Assembly (NCBI GenBank): GCA_012840125.1
Contig: DULZ01000080.1
Span: 1-47,724 of the forward strand
Reading direction: 5' to 3'
Source: Clostridia bacterium
Lineage (GTDB): Bacteria; Bacillota; DULZ01
DNA length: 47,724 nt
Every line of letters begins with the position of its first letter. Positions within the stretch are counted from its first letter, which is position 1. Made by a program: the position numbers and the translations under genes. Positions 33,001-41,337 of this stretch are shown here, one piece after another. Below the pieces are notes generated by a model. That model was not told the DNA's origin. It did not search any database and saw nothing but the letters and a program-made list of their open reading frames with translations.

Positions 33001-35088
33001 TTACTCGGCAGGAATCTCGACATAGAACTCCGGCGGGAGCGTGAATTCTTCTTCTTTCTCATTGAGACCGAAATACTCTTCAAAAACAGCTTTCGCCACA
33101 TAACCGGCTGAACCGCTGCCGGACATGCCGTATTCTACAATACCGGCAAAAGCCAGCTGCGGGTCGTCGACCGGGGCAAAAGCAATAAACACGCCGTGAA
33201 AATCATTTTTGCCGTCGCCCGCCAACCCGGTCTCCGCCGTGCCGGTCTTGGCTCCCACCTTGATGTATTCCGGAAAATGGCGGAAAAGGGAGTAAGCCGT
33301 TCCCCCCGGCGCCGTGGTGTTCAGCATGGCCCTGGCTGTTCTGGCCAGGGTTTCCTTGTTCATAGGCACCTCCATTATTAATTCAGGCTCAAATTGCTTG
33401 ACCAGGTTGCCCTCCGCATCATAAATGGAATCCACCAGGTAGGGTTTGTACCGGTAGCCCCCGTTAACCAAAGTGGCCACGTAATTGGCCAGCTGCAGCA
33501 TGGTGTAGCTGTTGGATCCCTGCCCGATGGAAGTATTATAGGTATCAAAAGGCTGCCAGGTGGTTTCGAAATTCAAATCGATCCGGTACCGGGCTTCCAA
33601 GCTCCGCTCTTCCTGCTGCTGCTTGGCCCGGAGGGCCGCCTTTTCCTCTTCGGTGACCGCTTGCTGCAGCAGGTCCTCATACTTCTTGGCCAGGTTCTCC
33701 CGCAGCCTGTCATACTTGCGGTTGATGAGCACCGTGTTGAGCTCTTTCTTCCATTCCGGTGTCGGCAAGACCCCTTTTGCTTCGCCGGGCAAGTCCGTCA
33801 ACCCTGTCGGTGAACCCAGACCTAAAGCCTGGCCCACCCGGACAATATGGTCGATACCCGCCAGTTCGGCGGCATACTGGAAAAAGGTGTTGCAGGAGAC
33901 GGCCATGGCCCGGTCAAAGTCCACCCGTCCATGGGCCTGCCAGCATTTGATATATGGCGGTTTCCAGTATCTCCCGGCACAGTTAACCGACAAATTTCCG
34001 CCGGTTAACTTCCCGGACTCCAGCAGAGCCAAGGCAGTAACTGGCTTAAACGTGGACCCGGGGGGATACACCGCTTGAATGGCCCGGTTGAACGCCGGCT
34101 TTAGATCCTGGTCGTTGTAATAATCCCTTTTTTGCCCGTAACTGCCGTCCACAAAGTCATTGGGATTCATGGTGGGATAGGAAGCCATGGCCAGGATGGC
34201 ACCGGTCTTGACATCAATCACCACGCCGGCTCCGGCCCTGGATTTGGGATTTTTGTTTGCTTGAATTTGCAGGATCACTTCTTCCAAGCTCTCTTCCAGC
34301 ACTTTCTGCAAATCATAATCAATGGTCAGTTTAAGGGTATGGCCTTGCGTGGGCTCCAGGGTCACCGGGAATTCCCGCACTATCCGGTGCCTGGCATCTA
34401 CTTCCACCGGCTGGGCTCCTTTTTGTCCCCGCAGCCCGCCAATAATCTGCCGGTCATCCTCCCAGATTTCATAGGTCCGCTCCAAACCGGTCTTGCCGAT
34501 CCGGTCGTTCAAGCTGTAATCATAGTCCTGGTACAGTTCCAATTCCTTTTCGCTGATGGCACCTTCGTACCCGATAATATGGCCCGCCAGGGTTCCTTCC
34601 GGGTAATACCGCATGGGTTCCGCCCTGATCACCAGCCCCGGCAGTTCGCTGCGCCTTTCTTCCAACTTGGTAATCAAAGTAACCGCTTCTTCACCCCAGG
34701 GCAGCCGGTAGATTTCCAGGGATTCGAAACGCCTGGCGTGATTGTTCAACTTTTGGATGATACTGTCGGCAGTTATTTCCGGGTCGTCCAGGAGTTCCGC
34801 CAGCCTTTCCGCCACCTGCCTCTCCAGTGCCGCATCGTTGAGATGGGACACGGAGATGGTATAGACCGGCTTACTGGTGGCCAGCACTTTGCCGTCGGCG
34901 GTCATGATCTCACCCCGGCTGGCAGGAATGGACAGCATCCGGATCCGGTTGCCGTCGGATTTTAATTGATAGGCCTCGGCATTGATGACCTGGAGCATAA
35001 ACAACCTGGCCAGCAGGACCAGGAAAATGAGCACGGTTACACCAAAATACACTTTTAACTTCAGGTGCAGTTCCTTGTTCTCTTCCAT
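33001..35088 (-). CDS. mrdA: penicillin-binding protein 2 (elongation transpeptidase)
   Basis: The 695-residue class B PBP crosslinks peptidoglycan in the elongasome with RodA. It has one N-terminal membrane helix (about 13-34), a dimerisation/pedestal domain, and a transpeptidase domain with PPGSTFKPVTAL (active Ser345, Lys348), the AVSCNTFF SxN motif and GAKTGTAETG. An insertion rich in Glu/Lys/Gln (about 445-500) lies before the last part. The start at 35088 has GGGGAGG 6 bases upstream; a GTG at 35094 lies within that site. It follows mreD by 22 bases. Confidence 0.95.
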   Translation of the reverse strand: MEENKELHLKLKVYFGVTVLIFLVLLARLFMLQVINAEAYQLKSDGNRIRMLSIPASRGEIMTADGKVLATSKPVYTISVSHLNDAALERQVAERLAELLDDPEITADSIIQKLNNHARRFESLEIYRLPWGEEAVTLITKLEERRSELPGLVIRAEPMRYYPEGTLAGHIIGYEGAISEKELELYQDYDYSLNDRIGKTGLERTYEIWEDDRQIIGGLRGQKGAQPVEVDARHRIVREFPVTLEPTQGHTLKLTIDYDLQKVLEESLEEVILQIQANKNPKSRAGAGVVIDVKTGAILAMASYPTMNPNDFVDGSYGQKRDYYNDQDLKPAFNRAIQAVYPPGSTFKPVTALALLESGKLTGGNLSVNCAGRYWKPPYIKCWQAHGRVDFDRAMAVSCNTFFQYAAELAGIDHIVRVGQALGLGSPTGLTDLPGEAKGVLPTPEWKKELNTVLINRKYDRLRENLAKKYEDLLQQAVTEEEKAALRAKQQQEERSLEARYRIDLNFETTWQPFDTYNTSIGQGSNSYTMLQLANYVATLVNGGYRYKPYLVDSIYDAEGNLVKQFEPELIMEVPMNKETLARTARAMLNTTAPGGTAYSLFRHFPEYIKVGAKTGTAETGLAGDGKNDFHGVFIAFAPVDDPQLAFAGIVEYGMSGSGSAGYVAKAVFEEYFGLNEKEEEFTLPPEFYVEIPAE

Positions 35089-35110
35089 GGTCACCCTCCC
35101 CTCGGCAAGA

Positions 35111-35608
35111 TCACCGGCGTTCCGGGCGAAGCAGCCCTTCCGTCAGAGAACGGTACAAGGGCCGGTAAAGTAAAATCCCCAGCAATGTGTTATAAGCACA
35201 TAAAGGCAGTACCATGTGGCTGAAAGGTGCCCAGGCGCCTCCCCCTGCCACCAGGGAAAACAACATGAAGTAGATAAGCAAGAAACCCAGGGTGCCGGTA
35301 AACACAGCGAAAACCGGTACCAGGATATTGTCTTTAAAAAACCTTTTCTCGCCCCAGCCGATGGCATAACCCACCAGCATCTTGCAGGCCGCATTTAACC
35401 CCACATAATTGCCCAGCAGCAGGTCCTCCACCAGGCCGTAAACAAACCCCAGCTTCGCTCCCGCTGCGCTGCCCCGGAATAAGGAATAGATGATGACCAG
35501 CACCAGGAGCAAATCCGGTTTGACACCGGCCAGGGTTAAGTGGTTAAACAAGGTTGCCTCTAAGGTCAAAGAGAGGAATAAAGCGGCACCTAAAATAAAA
35601 TAGTGCAT
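35111..35608 (-). CDS. mreD: rod shape-determining protein MreD
   Basis: The 165-residue protein with five to six membrane helices (HYFILGAALFLSLTLEATLFNHLTLAGVKPDLLLVLVIIYSLFRG opening) is MreD, which links MreC with the RodA-PBP2 pair. It begins right after the mreC stop and has GGGAGGGG upstream. Sequence conservation of the family is low; the call rests on hydrophobic pattern, size and position between mreC and mrdA. Confidence 0.92.
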   Translation of the reverse strand: MHYFILGAALFLSLTLEATLFNHLTLAGVKPDLLLVLVIIYSLFRGSAAGAKLGFVYGLVEDLLLGNYVGLNAACKMLVGYAIGWGEKRFFKDNILVPVFAVFTGTLGFLLIYFMLFSLVAGGGAWAPFSHMVLPLCAYNTLLGILLYRPLYRSLTEGLLRPERR

Positions 35609-36445
35609 TTATTCCCCTCCCTTCTCGCTGAGAATGACAAACACTTCCTCGATCCGGTCAAAGTCCACAAAAGGCATGATCAGCGCTTTTTTCATCAACC
35701 CGTTGGGTTCGTCCACCACTTCCACCACGTAGCCAATCCGTAGCCCTTTAGGAAAAATGCCTCCCAACCCGGAGGTGATCACCGTCTGGTTCTCCTTCAC
35801 CGGGCTGTCATGAGGAAGCTGGATCATCTGTAACGGTATGTCCTTATCCCCGGTACTTTCCACGATGCCGGGAAAACGAGTGCTTTGGATCATGCCGCCC
35901 AGGGCACCCTCGTGATCCAGGATTAACACCACTTCCGCCGAACGTTCTCCCACCGTACCGAGCCTGCCGACCACTCCCTTGGGAGTAATGACCGCCATGC
36001 CTTCCCTTAACCCATGGTTTCGCCCCCGGTCAATGGTCAGGGTCTGGCGCCAGTTGGAAGGGTTGCGGGCCACCACCCTGGCGGCCAGCATGTCGAAATG
36101 GTCGGCCAGGTTCTCCCCGAAATTCAGCATAGCCCGCAGCCGGATATTCTCTAAACGGTACTCCTCCGTTAGCTGCACCCGTCTTTCCAATTCCGCCAGC
36201 TGCTGTCTCAGCGCTTCATTCTCCAATTGGAGTTGGTGATAATGAGCCACCCTATCTACCACACTTCTGCAGGATTGAATTACCGTGGTCACACCACTTT
36301 CCAAAGGGGCAAGCAAATCCTGCCAAAAAGCCTCCAGCCGGGTCAATAGAGGGCGTTCCATTCTGGTAAAAAAAGCCAGTACAACACACAATAGTAAAAC
36401 AGCCAAAAGGATCCAAACCCTTTGGTTCACCCTCCGGCGTCGCAC
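35609..36445 (-). CDS. mreC: rod shape-determining protein MreC
   Basis: The 278-residue protein has a short basic N terminus, one membrane helix (about 10-26), a coiled coil (LQLENEALRQQLAELERRVQ, about 72-92) and the outer beta domain with VVARNPSNWRQTLTIDRG and GVVGRLGTVGERSAEVVLI. It activates the RodA-PBP2 polymerase. The start is GTG 36445 with AAGGGGCG upstream; a GTG at 36430 abuts GGAGG and is less likely. Confidence 0.94.
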   Translation of the reverse strand: MRRRRVNQRVWILLAVLLLCVVLAFFTRMERPLLTRLEAFWQDLLAPLESGVTTVIQSCRSVVDRVAHYHQLQLENEALRQQLAELERRVQLTEEYRLENIRLRAMLNFGENLADHFDMLAARVVARNPSNWRQTLTIDRGRNHGLREGMAVITPKGVVGRLGTVGERSAEVVLILDHEGALGGMIQSTRFPGIVESTGDKDIPLQMIQLPHDSPVKENQTVITSGLGGIFPKGLRIGYVVEVVDEPNGLMKKALIMPFVDFDRIEEVFVILSEKGGE

Positions 36446-36462
36446 CGTATTTCACGCCCCTT

Positions 36463-37503
36463 TTACACCATCTTTCTCGGTGGCACTAACACCCTCTTTA
36501 ACATATTAATATTCTCTAAAACTTTGCCCGTACCTTTTGCCACTGCGGTCAAAGGCTCTTCTGCCATCTGCACCGGCATGCCGGTCTCTTCCCGCACCAG
36601 CTCGTCCAATCCCCACAGCAGGGAGCCGCCTCCCGCCATCACAATGCCCCGGTCCATGATGTCAGCGGCTAATTCAGGCGGGGTTTTTTCCAAGCACACT
36701 TTGATCCCTTCGATGATATGGCTCACCGGCTCCTGCAGGGCGCCCTGAATCTCCGGAGCCGACACTTCAATGGTTTTCGGCAAGCCGGTTACCATATCCC
36801 GGCCGCGCACCTGGTAGGTGCGGGAACGTCTCTCCCCGGCCTCCGGCCCGCGGCCGAAATAAGCGGCCCCGATGGCCACTTTGATTTCTTCCGCCGTTCT
36901 TTCCCCAATCATTAAATTGTAAGCTTTCTTGATGTGGCTTGCGATGGCTTCATCCATCTCGTCACCGCCGATCCGGATGGAGCGGCTGGAGACGATGCCG
37001 CCCAAAGAGATGATGGCCACTTCCGTGGTACCGCCACCGATATCCACGATCATATTGCCGGTGGGTTCATGCACCGGCATCCCCGCACCGATGGCCGCCG
37101 CCATGGGCTCTTCGATGAGAAAAGCCTCCTTGGCTCCGGCTTGCAGGGCCGCTTCCTTTACGGCCCGCTCTTCGACGGCGGTAACCCCTGAGGGAACCCC
37201 GATCACCACCCGGGGACGAATGAGAAAACCTTTCTTGATGACTTTATGAATAAAGTAATGGAGCATGCTCTGGGTGATGTCGAAATCAGCAATGACTCCA
37301 TCCTTAATGGGCCTGATGGCGACAACATTACCCGGGGTACGGCCGATCATTTTCTTGGCCTCTTCCCCCACGGCTAAGACTTTACCTGTTTCCCGCGCAA
37401 TGGCCACCACGGAGGGTTCTTGGACCACCACCCCGCTGCCTCTCATATATACAATCGTGTTGGCTGTACCCAAATCTATGCCGAGATCCCTGGTGAATAA
37501 CAT
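36463..37503 (-). CDS. mreB: actin-like protein MreB
   Basis: The 346-residue protein begins [35 protein letters not shown] and has the actin-fold phosphate loops IDLGTANT and [13 protein letters not shown], and the adenosine motif [10 protein letters not shown]. It forms short membrane filaments that guide wall synthesis. GAAGGAGATATCTC precedes the ATG. It is first in the shape-division operon, behind the promoter at 37561-37589. Confidence 0.97.
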   Translation of the reverse strand: MLFTRDLGIDLGTANTIVYMRGSGVVVQEPSVVAIARETGKVLAVGEEAKKMIGRTPGNVVAIRPIKDGVIADFDITQSMLHYFIHKVIKKGFLIRPRVVIGVPSGVTAVEERAVKEAALQAGAKEAFLIEEPMAAAIGAGMPVHEPTGNMIVDIGGGTTEVAIISLGGIVSSRSIRIGGDEMDEAIASHIKKAYNLMIGERTAEEIKVAIGAAYFGRGPEAGERRSRTYQVRGRDMVTGLPKTIEVSAPEIQGALQEPVSHIIEGIKVCLEKTPPELAADIMDRGIVMAGGGSLLWGLDELVREETGMPVQMAEEPLTAVAKGTGKVLENINMLKRVLVPPRKMV

Positions 37504-37900
37504 GAGATATCTCCTTCCATGTCAAAGAAACTCCAGAAAGTATGGCTAGTTACAAACATCATTGTATAGGTTTGACTCTAAGTATTCAAGAAAAGTTTCC
37601 GGGCTGGTACATGGTATAACATGGAAAGGAGAATACCACGAGAAGGCAGCCGGTGTGAGTCGAGGGTCCATTTGGAGTAGCAAGCAAAAGAGCAAAGGAG
37701 CCTATCACGGCAAAAAGCCACCGGCAGCCGGGCGCCGGGTTGCGTTTCCATTGTGCTTAAGTCTAGACCCGAAAAGATGACCCGGACCCCCGGCGACCGG
37801 CGGCTGGATTCTTACGACCGTTATTGAGCCCTTCCCCGAACGGGGCTTCCTCCGGACTCCGGTTAACACCGGCTGCCCCGGTGCCTGCGGGCTGAGCCGC
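37504..37900 (-). other. gene-free region between radC and mreB (mreB promoter plus unexplained structured DNA)
   Basis: This 397-base stretch has no gene I can support. Its left part holds the mreB leader and promoter (to 37589). From 37590 to 37900 it is GC-rich and full of short inverted repeats: CCCCG-2-CGGGG (37834-37845), CCGGT-4-ACCGG around 37859-37872, and GGCAAAAAGCC near 37709-37719. On the plus strand TGGTATAAC (37612-37620) looks like an extended -10 element. There is no T-run terminator in either direction. It may be a radC 3' untranslated region, a small RNA gene, or a decayed gene. Confidence 0.5.
37561..37589 (-). promoter_or_regulatory. mreB operon promoter
   Basis: TTGAAT (37584-37589), a 17-base spacer and TACAAT (37561-37566) form a strong sigma-A promoter on the minus strand, about 58 bases before the mreB start. 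Confidence 0.75.
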
Positions 37901-38587
37901 TCACAGTCTGCCTTCTTTTTTGAAACTATAATACCGGCCGTCACCGATGATCACATGGTCCAGCACTTCAATGCCCAGGATCCGGCCCGCCTCCACCAAC
38001 CGGCCGGTGATGGACAGGTCTTCCGGGCTGGGGTTGGGATCACCGCTGGGATGGTTGTGGGCCAGGATCACTGCGGCGGCACTCCTTTTGATAGCATTCT
38101 TGAAAAGCTCCCGCGGGTGGACGACGGTGGAATTGAGACTCCCTATGGAGACGGTTTCCGTGGCCAGCACTTGATGCTTGGTATCCAAAAGGAGCACGAT
38201 GAAATGCTCCCGGTCCAGGTAGCGCATTTTTTCCATTAAGAGCGCCACCACATCTTGGGGCGTTTTGATGGCCGGCCGCACTTCCCCGCCTTCCAGTGCC
38301 AGCCGCCGACCCAGTTCAACGGCCGCTTTGATCTGGCTGGCTTTCGCCAAGCCAACCCAGGGAATCTGCAGCAAATCATGCAGACTGGCTTCCGCCAGGA
38401 AGCGCAGGCCTTTCGGCTGGGCCAGGATCCGGTGGGCCAGTTCCAGGGCACTTTCATACTTGCTGCCGGTGCCCAGGAGGATGGCCAGCAATTCCCCGTC
38501 CGTCAACGCCTCCGGTCCCATTTTCTCCATTTTTTCCCTTGGACGCATATCCGGAGGTAAATCCTTAATGGTCCAACGGTAGTCCAA
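37901..38587 (-). CDS. radC: RadC family JAB/MPN-domain protein
   Basis: This 228-residue protein has the N-terminal UPF0758/HhH part (REKMEKMGPEALTDGELLAILLGTGSK, IPWVGLAKASQIKAA) and the C-terminal JAMM metal motif LAHNHPSGDPNPSPED (His177, His179, Asp190). Despite its name a DNA repair role is not established; the fold is that of a metalloprotease-like hydrolase. The start is TTG 38587 with GGGGAGGG upstream. It is last in rex-maf-radC. Confidence 0.93.
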   Translation of the reverse strand: MDYRWTIKDLPPDMRPREKMEKMGPEALTDGELLAILLGTGSKYESALELAHRILAQPKGLRFLAEASLHDLLQIPWVGLAKASQIKAAVELGRRLALEGGEVRPAIKTPQDVVALLMEKMRYLDREHFIVLLLDTKHQVLATETVSIGSLNSTVVHPRELFKNAIKRSAAAVILAHNHPSGDPNPSPEDLSITGRLVEAGRILGIEVLDHVIIGDGRYYSFKKEGRL

Positions 38588-38613
38588 CCTGGTCCCTCCC
38601 CGTCACAAAGCTG

Positions 38614-39186
38614 TTAAGAGAGCTTGACTCCTTTAGCTCTTAACATCAAGTAGAGCCTGGTCAGGGGCAGCCCCACAACATTGAAATAGCAGCCGTCAAT
38701 GCGTTCAACCAAAATGGAGCCCTTGCCCTGGATGCCGTAGGCACCGGCCTTGTCCAACGGCTCCCCGGTGGCCACATACCAGTCAATCTCCTCTTCCTCC
38801 AGCCGGCGGAACCAAACGGCAGTGGTTTCATGACAGAGATCGATGGCTCCGTTAATTGTGTCCACCAGCGCCAAGCCGGTTATTACTTCATGCCGCCGTT
38901 CACTCAAGCGGCGGAGCATATCCTTGGCCTCCTGCGGGGAACTTGGTTTCCCCAGGACTGCCCCGTCCAGGACCACGATGGTATCAGCTCCTATCACCAG
39001 CGCATCTTTGACTTCCCCGGCCACATCTTGCGCTTTGAGCAGGGCCAGCTGCCTGGCCACTTCTTCCGGCGGTAAAGCCTGATCTACTTTCTCTTCTGCT
39101 TGGCTGGCTTGTACGGCAAAAGGTATACCCAGCGTTTCCAATAGCATTTTCCTTCTTGGGGAAGCAGAAGCCAGTATGAGCCGCAA
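38614..39186 (-). CDS. maf: Maf family nucleotide pyrophosphatase
   Basis: Read from TTG 39186 the protein has 190 residues and opens LRLILASASPRRKMLLETLGIPF, the Maf signature. SQAEEKVDQ, VIGADTIVVLDGAVLGKP and GAYGIQGKGSILVERIDGCYFNVVGLPL complete the family pattern. Maf proteins hydrolyse dTTP, UTP or modified nucleotides. GGAGGAAAGGGA lies directly upstream, whereas GTG 39216, which also opens the frame, lies inside the preceding terminator stem. Confidence 0.92.
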   Translation of the reverse strand: MRLILASASPRRKMLLETLGIPFAVQASQAEEKVDQALPPEEVARQLALLKAQDVAGEVKDALVIGADTIVVLDGAVLGKPSSPQEAKDMLRRLSERRHEVITGLALVDTINGAIDLCHETTAVWFRRLEEEEIDWYVATGEPLDKAGAYGIQGKGSILVERIDGCYFNVVGLPLTRLYLMLRAKGVKLS

Positions 39187-39203
39187 TCCCTTTCCTCCTC
39201 CAT

Positions 39204-39233
39204 AAAAAAATAACACCTTGCAACCAAGGCGTT
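39204..39233 (-). terminator. terminator between rex and maf
   Basis: A 9-bp stem with one G-T pair (39212-39220 and 39225-39233) and a 4-base loop is followed on the minus strand by ATTTTTTT. It directly abuts the rex stop codon and precedes the maf ribosome binding site. Confidence 0.82.
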
Positions 39234-39878
39234 TTATAATTCAATCCCTCGCCGGTAGCCGAGGTTGAAAGTCAAGATCTCCATGTTCACGGACAGATCG
39301 ACGTTGCGCAGTTCCACATCGGGAGGCACATTCAGCACCACCGGGGCAAAGTTCAACAGCGCCTTGACGCCTGCATCAATGAGCATCTCCGCCACTTCCT
39401 GCGCAGCTGATGCCGGCACCGTGATCACACCGATCTTGGCTTTCTCCGCTTGCGCTACTTCCTTGAGCTTGTTCAGGGGGAAGACTTCCACCCCATTGAG
39501 TTTGTACCCGATTTTGTTCGGGTCGTTATCAAAGATACCGACGACGTAAAAACCTCTCTCTCTAAAGCCGCCGTACATGGACAAAGCGGTCCCTAAGTTA
39601 CCTGCCCCCACAATCACAACCGGCCACTTTTGCGTTAGGCCGAGAATCTTCATAATGTGATGATGCAAATCTTTCACATTGTAACCTACACCACGGGTAC
39701 CGAACTCACCGAAATACGCCAAATCCTTGCGCACTTGTGCCGAGCTCACACCGACCCCTTCCGCAATCTCATTGGAAGAGATGGTGACAATACCCCGCCG
39801 GTCACAGGAAGCCAAGTACCTGGAATAGACCGACAGCCGGATAATTGTGGCTTCTGGGATCTTTAAAGTCTTCAACAC
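39234..39878 (-). CDS. rex: redox-sensing repressor Rex
   Basis: The protein (214 residues from GTG 39878) senses the NADH/NAD+ ratio and represses fermentation and respiration genes when NADH is low. It has a winged-helix domain ([42 protein letters not shown]) and a Rossmann domain with [24 protein letters not shown] lies 2 bases before ATG 39881, 5 before GTG 39878 and 8 before TTG 39875, so GTG or TTG is preferred. The frame is open to 39917 without use. It heads the rex-maf-radC group. Confidence 0.95.
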   Translation of the reverse strand: MLKTLKIPEATIIRLSVYSRYLASCDRRGIVTISSNEIAEGVGVSSAQVRKDLAYFGEFGTRGVGYNVKDLHHHIMKILGLTQKWPVVIVGAGNLGTALSMYGGFRERGFYVVGIFDNDPNKIGYKLNGVEVFPLNKLKEVAQAEKAKIGVITVPASAAQEVAEMLIDAGVKALLNFAPVVLNVPPDVELRNVDLSVNMEILTFNLGYRRGIEL

Positions 39879-39931
39879 CATTCCTCCCCAAGGTAAGTTA
39901 AATTCATCACGTAACATAACAACTATTGTAT

Positions 39932-39959
39932 ATTATAAACGATTAACGGGTAAAAACAA
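39932..39959 (-). promoter_or_regulatory. rex promoter
   Basis: TTGTTT (39954-39959), a 16-base spacer and TATAAT (39932-39937) lie on the minus strand about 50 bases before rex. Confidence 0.65.
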
Positions 39960-39973
39960 AGAGGCAATTAGCA

Positions 39974-39998
39974 TTTTTTGTTAGGTGTTAACAAAAAA
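39974..39998 (-). promoter_or_regulatory. palindrome upstream of the rex promoter, Rex-box-like
   Basis: A perfect 10-bp inverted repeat, TTTTTTGTTA-5-TAACAAAAAA, lies 15 bases upstream of the rex -35 hexamer. The core TTGTTA...TAACAA is that of the Rex operator, but the gap is 5 bases instead of the usual 6. It suggests autoregulation. It is also just behind the folC stop, but lacks a T-run placed as a terminator would need. Confidence 0.5.
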
Positions 39999-40013
39999 GA
40001 TAATAATTATTCA

Positions 40014-41312
40014 TTAAGATAGGCCCAGCAAATGCCCCCTGGCGTCCGCCACCATGTATAGAGAACCGGTAATGCAAACCAGGTCCTGGGGTCCCGCCAG
40101 GGCTAAAGCCGCATCCACCGCTTCCTTAGTGTCCGGCCGCACTATCACCTGCTTCACCAGGCGGGCGCCCAGGGCCGCTACTTCCTCCCAGTTCCCGGCC
40201 CTGGGGTTGTTGGGCTTGGTCACCACCAGCACCGCTGCCAGGGGGGCCAGCAGCTCCAGTACTTTCTCCCTTTCCTTATCACCCAGTATACCCAGGACTA
40301 AGACCAGCTTATCATAGGCAAATAACTGTTCCAAAGCCCGGCGCAAGGTACGGGCCCCGTCCACGTTGTGAGCCCCGTCGATTAAGACCGTTGGGTTGCG
40401 CCGCACCACCTCCAGCCGCGCCGGCCACCGGGCTTCCTTCAGGCCCCGGTAGACGGCCTCCCAGGGAATCTCATAACCATACGCCGCTAAACTGTGCACC
40501 GCCGCCACCGCCAGGGCGCCGTTGATGGCCTGGTGCTCCCCTAAGAGGGACACCTGCAGGTGATCGTATGCCACACCGGGCCCTTTAAGATTAAAGGTGA
40601 CCCCATCCATGGTACTGGATACCACTTCCACCCGGTAGTCCCGGCCCAGCCGCCGGAGGTGAGCCTGCTTTTCCCGGGCGATTTCCTCTAGAATCCTGAT
40701 CACTTCCGGCCGGTCCGCACCGGTGACCACTTGGCAGTGAGGCTTAATGATGCCTCCTTTGACCCGGGTAATCTCCTCGATGGTATTGCCCAGGTAATCC
40801 ATGTGGTCCATCCCCACATTGGTGATCACGGCTACCAGGGGATTGACCACATTGGTGGAGTCGATGGCTCCCCCCAGGCCCACTTCCAGCACGGCAAAGT
40901 CCACCTTTTCCCTGGCAAAATATAATAGGGCCAGGGCCGTGTTCACCTCAAACTCCGTCGGGTGTTCACATCCTTCTTGCACCATCTGCTCCAACAGGGG
41001 CCGGATTTCCGTCAGCAGAGCTGCCACCTTTTCTTCAGGAATTTCTTCCCCGTTGATGGTCATGCGTTCCGTGTAGCGGTGCAGGTGCGGGGAGGTAAAG
41101 AGGCCCACCTTGTATCCCGCCTCCTTTAAAATGGAAGTCACCATGGCCGAGGTGGAGCCCTTCCCGTTAGTGCCCCCGATATGAATAACCTTCAGTCCTG
41201 CCTGGGGATTACCCAACAGGTGCAGCAGTCGGGTAATCCTCTCCAGGCCCAGGTTATAACCAAATTTCGTCAAGTCCCGCAAAAATGCTAGTGCTTCTGC
41301 ATAGGTCATCAT
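40014..41312 (-). CDS. folC: bifunctional folylpolyglutamate/dihydrofolate synthase
   Basis: This 432-residue Mur-ligase-type enzyme adds glutamate to folates. It opens MMTYAEALAFLRDLTKFGYNLGLERI and has the P-loop IHIGGTNGKGSTSAMV (about 44-57), FTSPHLHRYTERMTINGEEI, EVGLGGAIDSTNVV and VLIDGAHNVDGARTL. CAGGGAGTAA precedes the ATG. It lies 25 bases behind valS and shares its transcript, a frequent pairing in Bacillota. Confidence 0.95.
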   Translation of the reverse strand: MMTYAEALAFLRDLTKFGYNLGLERITRLLHLLGNPQAGLKVIHIGGTNGKGSTSAMVTSILKEAGYKVGLFTSPHLHRYTERMTINGEEIPEEKVAALLTEIRPLLEQMVQEGCEHPTEFEVNTALALLYFAREKVDFAVLEVGLGGAIDSTNVVNPLVAVITNVGMDHMDYLGNTIEEITRVKGGIIKPHCQVVTGADRPEVIRILEEIAREKQAHLRRLGRDYRVEVVSSTMDGVTFNLKGPGVAYDHLQVSLLGEHQAINGALAVAAVHSLAAYGYEIPWEAVYRGLKEARWPARLEVVRRNPTVLIDGAHNVDGARTLRRALEQLFAYDKLVLVLGILGDKEREKVLELLAPLAAVLVVTKPNNPRAGNWEEVAALGARLVKQVIVRPDTKEAVDAALALAGPQDLVCITGSLYMVADARGHLLGLS

Positions 41313-41337
41313 CAGCGGTTACTCCCTGCTTGATAGT

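Noticed and set aside
34132-34965. Long plus-strand frame of 277 codons opposite mrdA
   Set aside because: The minus-strand frame is a complete PBP2 with all motifs; the plus-strand product is His/Pro/Gln-rich and has no family features, as is usual for antisense frames in GC-rich coding DNA. The same applies to the plus-strand frames at 23209-23886 and 42226-42999.
37562-37780. Open frame of 72 codons on the plus strand between mreB and radC
   Set aside because: It starts with TTG inside the mreB promoter, has no ribosome binding site and its product resembles nothing; a 79-codon frame opposite (37705-37944) is no better and overlaps radC.
37681-37780. Possible c-di-GMP or other riboswitch because of GCAAA and GCC..CCGG words
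   Set aside because: The conserved core pairs and order of the known classes are not present, and no regulated gene starts downstream on that strand.
39974-39998. folC terminator
   Set aside because: The stem is A/T only and on the minus strand it is followed by A-rich and mixed sequence, not a T-run; a regulatory palindrome fits better.
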